Shown here: positions 22,978 through 33,662 of the stretch, piece by piece
How the letters are laid out: every line of letters starts with the position of its first letter
Position numbering within the stretch: the stretch's first letter is position 1
Translations under genes and position numbers: made by a program
Assembly: GCA_024336345.1 (NCBI GenBank)
Contig: JANFOG010000004.1
Span: 3,162,001-3,226,000, forward strand
Length of the DNA stretch: 64,000 nt
Direction of reading: 5' to 3'
Source: Mariannaea sp. PMI_226
Taxonomy: Eukaryota > Ascomycota > Sordariomycetes > Hypocreales > Nectriaceae
Notes under the pieces: model-generated
The model's input: the letters and a program-made list of their open reading frames with translations, nothing else
What the model was told of the DNA's origin: nothing
Databases searched by the model: none

Positions 22978-23511
22978 AGTGTTCGAGATGATAATGAACA
23001 CGGGGAACGCACTGTCCCTACTTTCATGGATAAGAGAATTACAGAGGAGCAAGTTCTGAGTGGAAAGATGTGGCTAACAAGTTGGCAAACCATCCTCCAA
23101 GTTCACTTATCACAACTAGGAGTTACGGAGTTAGGGCTCGGAAAAAAGAAATTTATCAAGACTAAATGAAATGCTAAGAAACAATAATCTTTATGCATCA
23201 TGCCATCTTGTCTTTGTCTGTCTCCCTTGATCCGTTCCAAGTCTCCCAAGCCAGTCCCCTTTTCCATGGCCCTTTCAACGCCTTGCCATCACCACATGTC
23301 CTCCCTCATCGTGCCTTCGCCGTCGGTGACCTCGACTTGGAGAACAGTTGGGTATTTACGCAACCACGTTGCCACCGCTGCACTCATGGTTAGGTATATC
23401 TGTGTACAAAAACACGCTCACACCCTAAGGCACTTCCCATCCAACGCCCAACGGAGTAGAATCATGCGTAGTAAAAGCCGAAGTGCAACAAGAAAAAAAA
23501 CAAAGGTGAAC

Positions 23512-23542
<31 letters not shown>

Positions 23543-24015
23543 AGCATGTGTCCACATCCCTCATAATCGTCATAACTTCCGAAGCCGTTTCAGCCTGAGC
23601 TAAACACCCGCGTAGGATTTGCTCCCGGTACCATATTAGACCTTAGTCGTCGCTTGCCCCTGATCTTGATTGCCGTATAGGTTTTCTGAGATCGGGGCCT
23701 AAGTCGATTCATACCCATCCTTGGCAAATTACTCCAAGGATACAGAGGTGAGGCCAATCCGGGAGAGCGGTCCCTAGCCTGAGCATGCACTGTCTTCGAC
23801 GGAATAGTTCCGTAATGTGCAATGTCTCCCATATTACAATCGTCGCTACTGGACTCATCAAATTTGCCCACTGTGGTGTTAAATTGGGTGCTTGAATTCC
23901 GCTTGGTCTTAGCCCGGATTCGTGGTTGGTTCAAGCAGTCCTCTGTCTTGCGCTCCTCCATCTCTCGCCTTACGAGCTCCTCAAATCTCTCGCAAGAGCC
24001 GTAGCATTGTGATCT
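22978..24015. other. Convergent intergenic region with a long A-run
   Basis: This lies between the 3' ends of SLX9 (+) and the NEDD8 protease (-). It contains an uninterrupted A26 tract at 23512-23537. The open frame at 23590-23961 (-) has no recognisable domain and lies beyond the proposed terminal exon of the protease gene, so it is not called. Confidence 0.5.
23512..23537. repeat. A26 homopolymer
   Basis: Twenty-six consecutive A residues on the plus strand, the longest homopolymer in the window. It could be a slippage-prone tract or the tail of a decayed retroposed sequence. No target-site duplication is visible. Confidence 0.8.
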
Positions 24016-24945
24016 CTACTCAATGCGTGGTGGCGTCTTGTTAGTGAACGGACTGGCGCTCCTCCTATCTCGGTTGTCAGCATACTTGGGATGGGAAAAC
24101 AAAAAGCGGCATGAATACTCACGACCGTCGCCGTTCGCCCTCCTTTCGGAGGTTCTCGATGATACGAAGCATCTCCTTGCGGCCGCCGTAGCTATCGACC
24201 ATTTTGCCACCCATGCTCATCGACACCTTCTCGCGTGCATTCGCGCAAAGAAGCCGTTTCACGAGAAGATGGCGCATGAGAAGGCAGACAAATACACCAC
24301 AATCACTGCCATTTTCCTGTTGAGGGCAATCTTCAAGATTTATAAATCGCAAAGGGCGCTGGAGCACCTGTGCAAGTTTCTTCGTAGCGTAGTTTGCCTC
24401 TTGATAGTTTGCACCACCCAAGGAATCATAGTGGAATGCGACACCGTCAAGAGCAGAGACGAGAAGTAAAGACCAATGGCTACCACCCTCGGCGACGCTC
24501 ACATTACGGTTGTCGTTGATGGGGAGGAAGATATGAGTGACTTTGGAGAAGTCGGGAAGAGCGGCGCGAACCTGGCGCATATCCGGCTCCTTCATGAGAA
24601 GGAAGGTCATGCTTGGACGGAGGAGAATGATTCGAGCTTGGGGATATTTGGGGAGGGTCTCCCGCTCGAGATATTCTTCCCAGAAAGCAATGTTGTTATC
24701 CGTCAGCCAGTCGTGCTTCAAAGCTTTCATGTCTTCGATGGTCAAGAGGACGTCATAGTAGCTCAGGTAAGGCTTCTCGGGAGCCAGCTGTATGGCGGCG
24801 ATGTCAGCTAAGCTTCAATGTGAAGTACCGAAGTACAATCCGTGTGTCTTGGTGCGCCCCCGACAACAGTTCGGGGAATCCAGGGTGGGAAATTTGCACA
24901 TACAGAATCGCCAAAGTGGCGGGCCATTCTCTGTCGTAATGTCAT
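24016..24945 (-). CDS. NEDD8-specific C48 protease (DEN1/SENP8/Nep type)
   Basis: The proposed exons are 24945-24904, 24787-24123 and 24064-24016, giving 251 residues. Exon 2 is secure. Exon 1 (MTLRQRMARHFGDS) is inferred from a GTATGT donor and a GCTGAC branch with an ATACAG acceptor. Exon 3 is inferred from a GTGAGT donor and GCTGAC/GATAG acceptor, and ends PPRIE. The C48 catalytic set is complete: His118 in GGSHW, Asp135 in FHYDS, Gln171 in CPQQEN and Cys177 in GSDCGVF. PYLSYYDVLL followed by DWLTDNNI is the substrate-binding N-terminal signature of DEN1-type proteases. The enzyme removes NEDD8 from non-cullin conjugates and can process its precursor; the Aspergillus counterpart DenA controls conidiation. 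It belongs to the Ulp1 superfamily, but length and sequence favour the NEDD8 branch over SUMO. Confidence 0.88.
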
Positions 24946-25896
24946 TTTCGTGTCGCTCTCCTTGCGAGAAACAAGGACGGCCGAGCCTTCCGAATTCGCG
25001 GTCAAAGTAGTCGATGCCGAGTCGGATGAAGCCAAGCTCCAAGTGTCAGAAGACGTACAATTGGTGCTGGTTGGTTTTCTTCGAAAAGGTACCAGGGTCT
25101 GTAGGTGCCAGCTGAGACGGACCAAAAGAGAAAAAAAAATTAGATGCTGTGAGTTGGAAAAGCGGGTCGAAGGGAATGGGACTTGGAACGAGGCGGAGAA
25201 GGCGTGAAAGAGAGGGACGAAATGTTGAGGGCTGGGCAGACGCAAGGAAGAAGACAAAGAAAAGAGGAAAAGAGGGGAGACAGTAGGAAATGAAGGATCC
25301 GGGGATGAGAAATGGAACCCAAGGGAGATGGAGGAGGGATGAAGCACTTGGTCCAAATAGCCAGACGAAGAAGAGTGAGGATGGCGAGAGGAAGAAGGAA
25401 GAAGGATAACGCTGGGGGGATGGTGTTGGTGTTGGTGTTCAAGGCTGGTGTGGTAGTGCAGTGGTTGAGCAGCCAGCCGTGGCAGCCGCCGGATGGTAGC
25501 GGCAGTGACTGTCAGGCGCAGGCGCAGTGATACCTTGGTATGAGGGGTGCGGACTGTGACAGGCAACAATGCCGGCTACTGTGCCTTTGATAGGTACAGA
25601 CGGGGAGGGGCAAAGGTTTTGGTTTTTCGGGGGTGCTGCCGGGAGGGCTTTTTAACTAGCGAGAAGCAAAACCCAACCCAGCCTGTGTGGTCTGTGTGGG
25701 GTGTGGTGGTTAACATGGATGGGATTGAATCAGAAACAAAACGGAAGCAAGGGGTAGGGGTCCAAGTGCGATCGGGAGGAGGGAGAAGCGATGCGACTGC
25801 AGTGCAGACAGAATATTATTGCTACACGCATGAGCAGGCAAGATGAGAGGTAGCAGATTGTTGAAAAAGACACACACCACACATCATTTGCTGCCT

Positions 25897-25928
25897 ACTA
25901 CCTACCTGCCCTGCAGGTATGTAGGTAC
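25897..25928. repeat. Inverted repeat of the TACCTACCTGC motif
   Basis: The left arm reads TACTACCTACCTGC and the right arm GCAGGTATGTAGGTA, near-perfect reverse complements separated by two or three bases. It lies in the upstream flank of the NEDD8 protease gene and contains the GTAGGTA/TACCTAC element that recurs in other intergenic parts of the window. Confidence 0.6.
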
Positions 25929-26850
25929 CTTGCCCACCTACAGTCAGTCGCGTAGGCAGCAGCTGGAGAAGCTCAGCCTGCCTACTACCCAGACCGGGTG
26001 AAGCAAAAGCAGAGTAAAAGAAAGAATAAATTGGAGACAGCCAGCCTCTCCCAAGGATTGCATCACGAGAGTAACAAGGCCAACTAAAGGAGGAAAGGAA
26101 AAGAAGGGCAAAGCCATCTTTTTTCTCTTTTTGGAAGTCTCTCTCTCTCATATTCTTTCCATGTATGTTGATCAATATAATTCTTCGGCTCTTTAGCTAC
26201 CTCACTTGGGCAAGCTTATTAGGTACTTCTGAAGCTCGCAGCCCAGTTGCCCGCGATTCAGTGCGAGTGGGAAGTGAGAAGCGCGGGGTCGCTGGGTCTC
26301 GCTTTCACTTCATGATCTGAGTCCAAAGCGGTCGCAGGGAAGTCCCAGCACTCACTACTGAAACTCTTTGGGCGTCTGGCACTTCATTCTCAACCAATCG
26401 CACAAAGAAAAAAATACCTTGCCTTGCTACCACAATGGTAAGTAGCACGCAAAACTTCGATGCTCCGTCTTCTATATTTTTTTTAATATTCCGAAGCAAG
26501 CCCACTTCGCGCCTTGCGCAAAGTGGACCAAAGGAACCACTTCAATCCCCTTCCCCCCGGCTAACAACGAATCCCAGACTGTGAGAAGAACAGAACGGGT
26601 AACGGAGGGGGCAACGCCGGGAGACGAAGTACAGATCTAGGTGGACTCGAGACCAGGGTGGGCGGGGAGCGAAGATGACACAATAGTGGGTTTGTTTCCT
26701 AACTTTTTGGATTTTTGGTGTAGGTAAGAACTGAAGAATGCGAATGGAGACCATCTCCAATGACATCGTCGATCCGCTTTGATAAACGAAGGAAAACCCA
26801 TGAGGAAGAAAAGAAAAAGAAAGAAAAATAAAATCAAAGAAATAAGAAAT

Positions 26851-26894
26851 AAAGAAGAAGAAGAAGAAGAAGAAGAAGAAGAAGAAGAAGAAAA
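26851..26894. repeat. AAG microsatellite
   Basis: About 13-14 tandem AAG/GAA units embedded in a longer purine-rich stretch (26800-26910). The open frame across it is a low-complexity by-product and not a gene. Confidence 0.85.
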
Positions 26895-28129
26895 ATAAAG
26901 AAGAAAAGACCTTCCAGTTACTCACCTCGACTTGGTGAGCTGCCACACCTTCCTATCCATCATAATGCGAAAACCCTCTCCCAGGAATCTTTCCCTTTGT
27001 CCAGTTTGAGCCCAAATTTCGCAGTCTTTTTCCCTCTCCGTTTCTGCCCGCGTGTGCTTGCTGTAAAGAAGGGCGTGAAGGCCCCAGAATCCGCGGATGA
27101 AGTACCTAGCTCTTCCGTCTGTCTTCTGCTGTATGCATGCACCTCATGTATGTATGCACAATGTATGGATGAGTGGAATGGTGTCCGTCGCGTGCTGTGT
27201 TGTCATGCATACAACGAATCAAATCTGGTCCGCCCAAAAATCGGAATGCGCGAGGATGAAGAATGAACAGAAGCTGGCAAAATGAGCAAGAGATATCAAT
27301 TAAAACCTAGCTGAGTTGTGACCTTCATCTTGCAATCCTGTCTTCCTAGTATTTGCCATTCCTCGTCTCCCTCCTCCAAGCCTCAGTCTCGCCTCCACAC
27401 ACGGCGCCGCCATGAGAGTACCTACCGACGTCACCCGCCCAGCAATCGTCATCGCCCCCCCTTCAGTAGCGTTGAACATCCAGGATAAATGTCCACCTGA
27501 GCAGGTTATGCTGTGAAGTGATTGCCTCACTCCCGCCCCCTCCTCCGTCCCTTTCTGGATACTGGGCGCAGCTCTTGTCGTAGAGTTACCTTGGCATCCG
27601 TTCCTCATCCTCTCATCTATCTCAAACGCAATAATAAGGTAGACTACTCTAAGTTATCACAGCCCAGTCTTGGGTGGCCCCTCTCGGCTCGAGCCTGGCG
27701 CCGCCAACTCAGTCCAGCCGTCATGTGCTGCATTAACGCGTATCTGTCAGTCCCTTCGCTTCGGCCAGTCAAAAGAATACGCAACATAGGGGACCGAAAC
27801 CGAGCATGATAATAAGGATAGGAATTGTAGTACCAGTAACATCTTCCCCGAACCCCAAACACTCACCGCACCAAAAATGATCTGCATCACCAGACGCTCG
27901 TTCTCCCCACATTTCTTGCCAACCAGAATCAATGCGATGTACCTCAATTGATTTTTTCTTGCCGAAACTTGGCTAATCTGTTCACTCACAAAGGATCAAA
28001 GCCGTCCAGTCCAGACCGGAACATCTGACCCAAGGAACCACCAACATACGAACGACTTGAAACTCATCGCCTAAACTCTTCCAAAGACAAAGTATCATCG
28101 CACCAAAATCTCCCGACATGTCTTCCACT

Positions 28130-31042
28130 TTACTGAATTATGGCACGTTCAAGTCCACCATCCTCCACACTGTTGGCCTCCAAAAGTCGACCATGCAACG
28201 CTCGGAGGCTAGTTTTCGCCTTCTGAAACAACATTCGTCGTGCCGCATTCTTCTCTTCTAGCCTTTTTAGCTCTTCCTCCCGTTTCCGCCCCGTTGTATG
28301 AACCTCTCGTCTTACTCCATCAAGGATCTGAATAAATTTATCCCCGTCCGATCGCCATGTTTCAGCCAAGACATGTTGCTCTCGGCTGCGTTTCTGTTCG
28401 ATCTTCTCCACACAATCTAATCCGCTCTTTGCATATGTCCTCGCGCTGCGATAGACAGTTTCTTCTTTCGTCTTCAGATGTCTCAGCATTGCCTAGTCGT
28501 TTACTATCAGTGTGTGTGTTAGAAGCCATATACCATATGAACTCACATCCACAACATCATGCAGTTTTTGCGCAAACATGTCTGCTGATGCTATAGATTT
28601 CTGGGGAGCTCTTAGGTCTTGCTCCTTATCCTCCCGGTTCCTTCTGTAATCCCTCCTCACATCATCTTCATTGATCAGTGCATTGAGAATTTGCGCATGC
28701 ACATCTCGCTGAATCTGACCAAGTTGCGGATGAAGCGGTTCCGGTATCGTAGAGCGCATATCTTGGCTCGTCAAAGCATTTCTGAGTGGCAAATTGGTAA
28801 CTCCTAATTCAGTTGGTCCCGTAAGATCTGGCTGTGATATTAAGGGAGTACTCGAATCATCCACCGTAGATGTCAATGACGTTTCCAAGACAGGTTGTCC
28901 GGCTCGAGATCCCAAATTCATGGCCCCATCCTGTTCCTCGCGAAGCCTCTAGTCTTTCGTAGGCACAGGGTCATCTTTCACCCAATTTTTTGACTTGTCT
29001 GCCAGGACTGTTCGGTCCGAGCCAAGCGGAAGCGGACTGCCCGCCTCGCTGATGCTGAAACTGCGAGCCAGCTTGCTACCTTTTCGACCTTGCTGAATTG
29101 AAATTGATCCAGCATTCTTGGTAATTCTCTTCTTATTCATGACCTGATTCCCCGGTGAGGAGATAATTCGATTTGGCGCCAGATTGGGATCTCTAGGAGC
29201 CAAAACCCTAGATCTGGCCGTATCGTCCAAAGAATTCTTCTTCCTCATGCCGCGAGTAATTCTCTTCGCCGGACTCACCAGCTCAACCTCCTCAACTTGA
29301 TGTGCTTTGTCGCTGTGTAGTTTATCTGGATCGAAAATTTCATTACCAAGTGAAGAAGAGATCGTATTCCGACTTTTCCCATTTTGGGCACGGCCGAGAA
29401 GAGACCTCTGGCCAGTCTCGGTTGCAGAAACGAGCTCGATATTTTCCTCTGCTTGAACCTCGTTCATGTCTTCGTCTTTTCCCGGAGAAGAGAGCCCTGG
29501 TGGCAGAGATGGGGGCGAAATATCCAGGTCTGATAGTTCAGAACTATCATCACTCGATATCATGATGGGCTCAGATGGGATAGTTGCCTTGGGGTTTAAG
29601 AGCTCTTCATGAGTGGCTGTAAGTTTGTTCATCTGCGCTTTTTGCATCATCGGTTGTATAGGAAGCGATGCATCTCCCTCTCCAACGCCGCTGGCGAGCA
29701 TTTTATCGGCGCTGAGTGGTGCTCTCTTACCAGCTGTTCTTGGGCGTGGCTTTTGCTTTTTCTTCGGGAGTACTTTCTTTAGGGCCGACTTTGGGGCAGA
29801 TCTCTTCTTTGTAGTTTCGATAAGAGAACCTGATTCCGCTGCTATTTTCAGCGCGCCAACAATAGATTGCCTTGGGGCTGGCCGAAGCTTCTTTGCTTGA
29901 GGAAACTCTTTGATCTCATTTGTAGCTTCGTCAAACTGAATGGGAATCTTCGCTCGCTGCTTTCTTTTCCTTCCCTTGGGGTCAGCTTGAGCAGCTGATG
30001 GGGAGACTTGAGTGGTCTCGATCACTGGTTGTAGTGCAACTTCCTGAGTTTGGCTAGCAAGCTGTTCTGTTGGAGGTTTAGTGCGATCCCGTCGTGTCGC
30101 ATTCTGCTCTGGGCATGGAGACGGTTCATCGTCATCTGATGCCAAATCTGCCATGACTAACCCTGGTAGTGACGTCCTTTTCCCCTTCGGTGCCTTGACT
30201 GTTGACAGGTTCTTCCTCTGCAGAGTCTGCGGCGGCGTAGGATCACAGAACTTCTTTCGCTGGGCTGCTACTGATCTATTCCCATGAGAGTCAGGCTGCT
30301 GGTTTCGAGATCTTGGAGGGGTGGCATCATAGATTTCGTCCTCGGGATAATGTTGCAGGGGGCTTGCAGGAGGGCAAGAATGGGGCATTTGAGACTCTTG
30401 GCGAAGATTCGGGAGCGCTCCACGAGAGGAGACTTCGCGAAAATCCCATCTATTTTCCGGCGTGCTTCCTATAACGACTGGAGAGCTCCGACGAAGCGTT
30501 GATGCAGTTTCAGAGAAATCGATTCGACGCTCGGCTTCCGGAGGTTGGGGTAGGGGAGCGAAAACTGGCTCGGGGGGGAGCGGTATAGTATCTGGGAGCT
30601 TTTCTTGACTTGATCTAGGGCTAGAAAATGGTTCAAAGGAATTGCTTTCACCAAATTCCCAGATATCGTGGGGAGTTTCGCCTCCACGCAACGGCGAACT
30701 TCGTCGTGTCAAAGAACCTGCTTCAGACCAAGAGAAGTCGTCAACGTGACTAGTAGTCTGTGCTTTATTCTCCCCGGCGCAATCCAGTTTTATGAGATCC
30801 ACATCATCGAGGTCATCATCGAATTCGTCAAGTTGGGAGACCGGCTCTCTTTCGCTGGAAAAAGTGTTGACTTCGGTGGAAGGTCCTGCTCCTCTTTCCA
30901 AGTCACCGGGTGGCAGTTGCTTCTGCCCTTGGGGAGACTGAAAATGATGTCGTGTTGGAGTAGTATCGAGTTCGCCGAGCTGAGTCGACTGCTGTTTTGG
31001 TTTAGCTGATTTGGCAGACCTGGCCCGAGTTTTCACAGGCAT
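28130..31042 (-). CDS. Disordered nuclear protein with C-terminal coiled coil, interrupted by in-frame TAG
   Basis: The proposed exons are 31042-28547 and 28492-28130. The 54-bp intron is phase 0 (GTGAGT donor, CTAAC, ACTAG acceptor). Counting the amber as one residue gives 952 positions. The first 697 residues are disordered, basic and Ser/Pro-rich, with short repeated motifs (RRSSPL near 114 and RRSSPV near 186, each followed by a TP-x-x-x-W/E-F stretch), acidic patches such as DEFDDDLDDVDLIKLD, and many lysine-rich segments. A TAG at 28951-28949 follows; coding continues in frame for about 240 codons through a canonical intron. The last 120 residues form a long charged helix (KTKEETVYRSARTYAKSG, then REEELKRLEEKNAARR). 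The layout resembles meiotic chromosome-axis proteins (Red1/SYCP2-SYCP3 type), but no diagnostic domain is seen and the family is not identified. Confidence 0.72.
28945..28964 (-). promoter_or_regulatory. In-frame TAG in a short hairpin loop
   Basis: In the sense of the gene, GCCT (28964-28961) can pair with AGGC (28948-28945). The 12-base loop between them ends with the TAG at 28951-28949. The stem is only four base pairs and needs a folding calculation. Confidence 0.3.
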
Positions 31043-32507
31043 CTTGATGTTTCTCCTATATCAATGTGTTAGTCGAGCTACAGTGACGTAATACATAGGG
31101 AGCATCAAGCATGTCCATATGGAAATGATTCGTAGAATGGTCCCAGTGCCGCGGTCGCTTGGCTTGTGACGAATTTTACTTACTTCTTTCGATGCGCCTC
31201 AGCAATCACCAAGTAAGGGCAATGCCTTAGGCAGGATCGGCGGTGATCGAGTTTGAGAGCTATAAGACCCTGAAATCGATGAGAGTAGCTAATCAAGGTC
31301 CCGGAGATGATGGTAAAGGAGACGGAGTCGTATTGCGTTGATGGATGAACGAGATGAAATTCTTGTGGTATTTGTGCAGAATCGTTGTTGCCATGGGAAT
31401 TTGACCAGCGCAGGTGGGTGGAATCGGATCTTGTGAAGGAAGGTGCATCTTGAGTGGCCAGCAATTGCCGTTCTGCAACGCGCGCCAGTTGGCAGTCAAC
31501 CACCCGGGATACGTTTCGGCTGCGACAGAAACTGGTCGGCATACGGCCAATGCCCCCATAGGGTCGCCAAGCGGGTGTAAACAAATGAGTTGATAGGCAT
31601 TGTGTTTCCGATGAGTCTGAAGGCGTTATAATAACGACAACGATTCGAAGATATGATCACAGCAACTCTAAAAAAAACCACTGCTACCTGTTAAGAAAAT
31701 GGTCGCGCCATGACGTGTGATGTCAACATTCGAAACTGTCACTCAAACATTTAGGTCTTGAATGTCAGATTTAGTCCACAAGGCTGAGACACTAGCTTAT
31801 GCTCTCAAGTTGTCCCAAAAAAAAAAACCCCCCCAAGAAACTGGTTTTGATTCTGGTTAGCGTACCTAGACTTGGCTGGCTACATGTGCTGCCCAGTTTG
31901 CCAGTTCCCAATTATAGGCTAATAACTGCACATATTTTACGAGGCTAGATCGTATCACAAAGAATAGGTAGGGTGCTTGTCCCAAGGTACAAGGGTGTAC
32001 TTGTTGCATCGCATAGCTAGGAGGGTGGTTTCGACAAAACCAGCACCTCCTATGTACAACTTCCAAAAGCAGTGAAGTCGCCCCAGTTGTTACCTGATCG
32101 TCAAGGTTCTCTTCGGGGTTCGGTCATAGGATCGCCCCGGTGCGGACCCTCGGCCACGCGGCGTGGAGATCTAGGGGATCATTCTTCAGCTGTTTGGGTT
32201 CAACAAGGAAGCGGACTTTACTGTGACTAGCGCTTGAACGCCTGCCCAGTGGGACTCCGCACTCCGCTGCAACGGGCCGTCGCCAGTGTAAATATGCCTC
32301 CATCCCTGATCAAAACCTGATCAGAGCACCCTTTCAATTTCTACCTTACAACCCCAGATCAGATCACTGAATCCGTTCGTAATCCTTCATCTCTGGTTCC
32401 ATCGGAGCCTTTGGCCAGTTCTCCGTATTCTTGCCCGCTGAGTCGTTATATTTGATATCAGCTCTTTCCTACAACTAGTCGTTTCGCGAGACTTCCTGGG
32501 GCTCGCG
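31043..32507. other. Divergent intergenic region
   Basis: This lies between the coiled-coil gene (-) and the cyclotransferase-like gene (+). Just upstream of 31042 a possible leader intron end (GATATAG) is seen on the minus strand. The open frames at 31180-31584 have no domain and are not called. The last 200 bases before 32508 are pyrimidine-rich, typical of a leader. Confidence 0.5.
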
Positions 32508-33662
32508 ATGCCTACCCCTCTGAAGTCGATGAGCAAACCCAACACTGCTACCATGGATCATCAATCAGCAATCACATCCCACCCATCTATCGCCTCAATT
32601 CCTTGGACATCGTCTGCACGACTCGCTGAGGCTACTGAGAAGGCAGGTGACGAAGTCGACAATCCAAGGTCTAACACTCGTCTCTACCTGGCTTATGGAT
32701 CAAACCTCAGTGCAGAGACGTTCCTGGGAATGCGCGGCATCCGCCCAATCTCGCAAGTCAACGTTTCCGTGCCTGAGCTGGAGCTCAAGTTCAACTTGCC
32801 AGGGGTTCCTTATCGCGAACCTTGCTTCGCAAATGTCGGTTTCAGAAAACCTCCTGGCAAACCTCCCAAGCTACCTGATCCGTCCGACCCACCCAGAGTG
32901 CCGCCGATTGACCCACCGTTCCAGCCGCCTCCTCCGTCCTTGACCGAGTGGAACCAAGGTCTTGTCGGCGTCGTGTATGAGGTGACAGAAGAGGACTACA
33001 GCACCATTATCCGCACCGAGGGCGGCGGGGCTGGCTATAAAGAAATAGTTGTTATGTGCCTCCCCCTTCCGCCGAGGGTTTCTGTCCCAGAGAAGCCCCC
33101 ACTTCCGGAGCTACCAAAGCCGTTCATGGCCCGAACGTTGTACGCACCAAGGATTCCCGACACTGACCATCCTGATGATCCTCGCAAGAAGAAGTGGTGG
33201 TACCGATTTGTAGTCGGGCCATATCGTGATCCTGACTACGCTCAGCCTAGCGCTCGCTACTTAAAACTGATCAGAGATGGCGCCAAGGAACATGAATTCC
33301 CCGATGAATATCAGCGTTGGCTCCAGTCTCTGCAGCCATACACCATCACAAGTACCCGGCAGGAGATTGGCTCGTTGTTCTTTGCCCTCTTTAGCGGGCT
33401 CATGTTTCTATTCACCATTGTTCTCTCCAAGGTTGTCGATAGGGATAGCAAAATGCCTCAGTGGATGGTCATTGCTACGTCTGTCGCGTTTAATGTAACG
33501 TGGATGGTGTACGATGTTATTTTCAAACCTCTGTTTGGAGACGGCGAGCGGACTCAGGTCGATGATAAACAGGGTAGAGATGGGACGCGGAGATCGGTCT
33601 TACGACATGGATACCCGGCTGCAGATGAAGAAAAGGCTGCCTTGCTGGATGGATTCGAGTGA
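32508..33662 (+). CDS. Membrane-anchored gamma-glutamylcyclotransferase-like protein
   Basis: 384 residues, single exon. The cyclotransferase fold is shown by YGSNLS at 63-68, the substrate-binding loop of the GGCT/AIG2 superfamily, by GLVGVVYEVTEED at 151-163, and by Glu171 in IIRTEGGGAGYKE, the general acid/base position. Enzymes of this fold convert gamma-glutamyl amino acids or glutathione to 5-oxoproline; the fungal GliK protein of gliotoxin biosynthesis is a relative. A proline-rich insert (residues 115-145) splits the domain. Two hydrophobic helices at about 289-306 and 318-338 anchor the C-terminus in a membrane, leaving a short polar tail. A later in-frame ATG at residue 8 or 16 is possible. 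Exact substrate and membrane are unknown. Confidence 0.82.
   Translation: MPTPLKSMSKPNTATMDHQSAITSHPSIASIPWTSSARLAEATEKAGDEVDNPRSNTRLYLAYGSNLSAETFLGMRGIRPISQVNVSVPELELKFNLPGVPYREPCFANVGFRKPPGKPPKLPDPSDPPRVPPIDPPFQPPPPSLTEWNQGLVGVVYEVTEEDYSTIIRTEGGGAGYKEIVVMCLPLPPRVSVPEKPPLPELPKPFMARTLYAPRIPDTDHPDDPRKKKWWYRFVVGPYRDPDYAQPSARYLKLIRDGAKEHEFPDEYQRWLQSLQPYTITSTRQEIGSLFFALFSGLMFLFTIVLSKVVDRDSKMPQWMVIATSVAFNVTWMVYDVIFKPLFGDGERTQVDDKQGRDGTRRSVLRHGYPAADEEKAALLDGFE

Larger units (their letters stand above)
24946..28129. other. Intergenic region, long 5' flank of the NEDD8 protease gene
   Basis: About 3.2 kb without a convincing gene. The minus strand upstream of 24945 is long, CT-rich and mostly open for about 200 codons, but consists of Ser/Pro/Leu low complexity and is more likely leader. 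The region holds an inverted repeat at 25897-25928, an AAG microsatellite near 26851-26894 and several A/T runs. Confidence 0.5.

Noticed and set aside
23590..23961. 123-codon frame downstream of the NEDD8 protease as a further exon
   Set aside because: The protease ends naturally at 24016 (PPRIE) after a canonical intron. No splice pair links it to this frame and no domain is visible.
24808..25569. 253-codon open frame on the minus strand upstream of the NEDD8 protease
   Set aside because: Its composition is Ser/Pro/Leu low complexity from a CT-rich leader and no domain is seen. Only its last codons from the ATG at 24945 are used as the proposed first exon.
26542..26946. 134-codon minus-strand frame with a phenylalanine run
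   Set aside because: The run is the translation of the AAG microsatellite; the frame has no other support.
31180..31584. 134-codon frame between the coiled-coil and cyclotransferase-like genes
   Set aside because: It overlaps other frames of similar length, has no domain, and lies in what is probably the shared promoter region.
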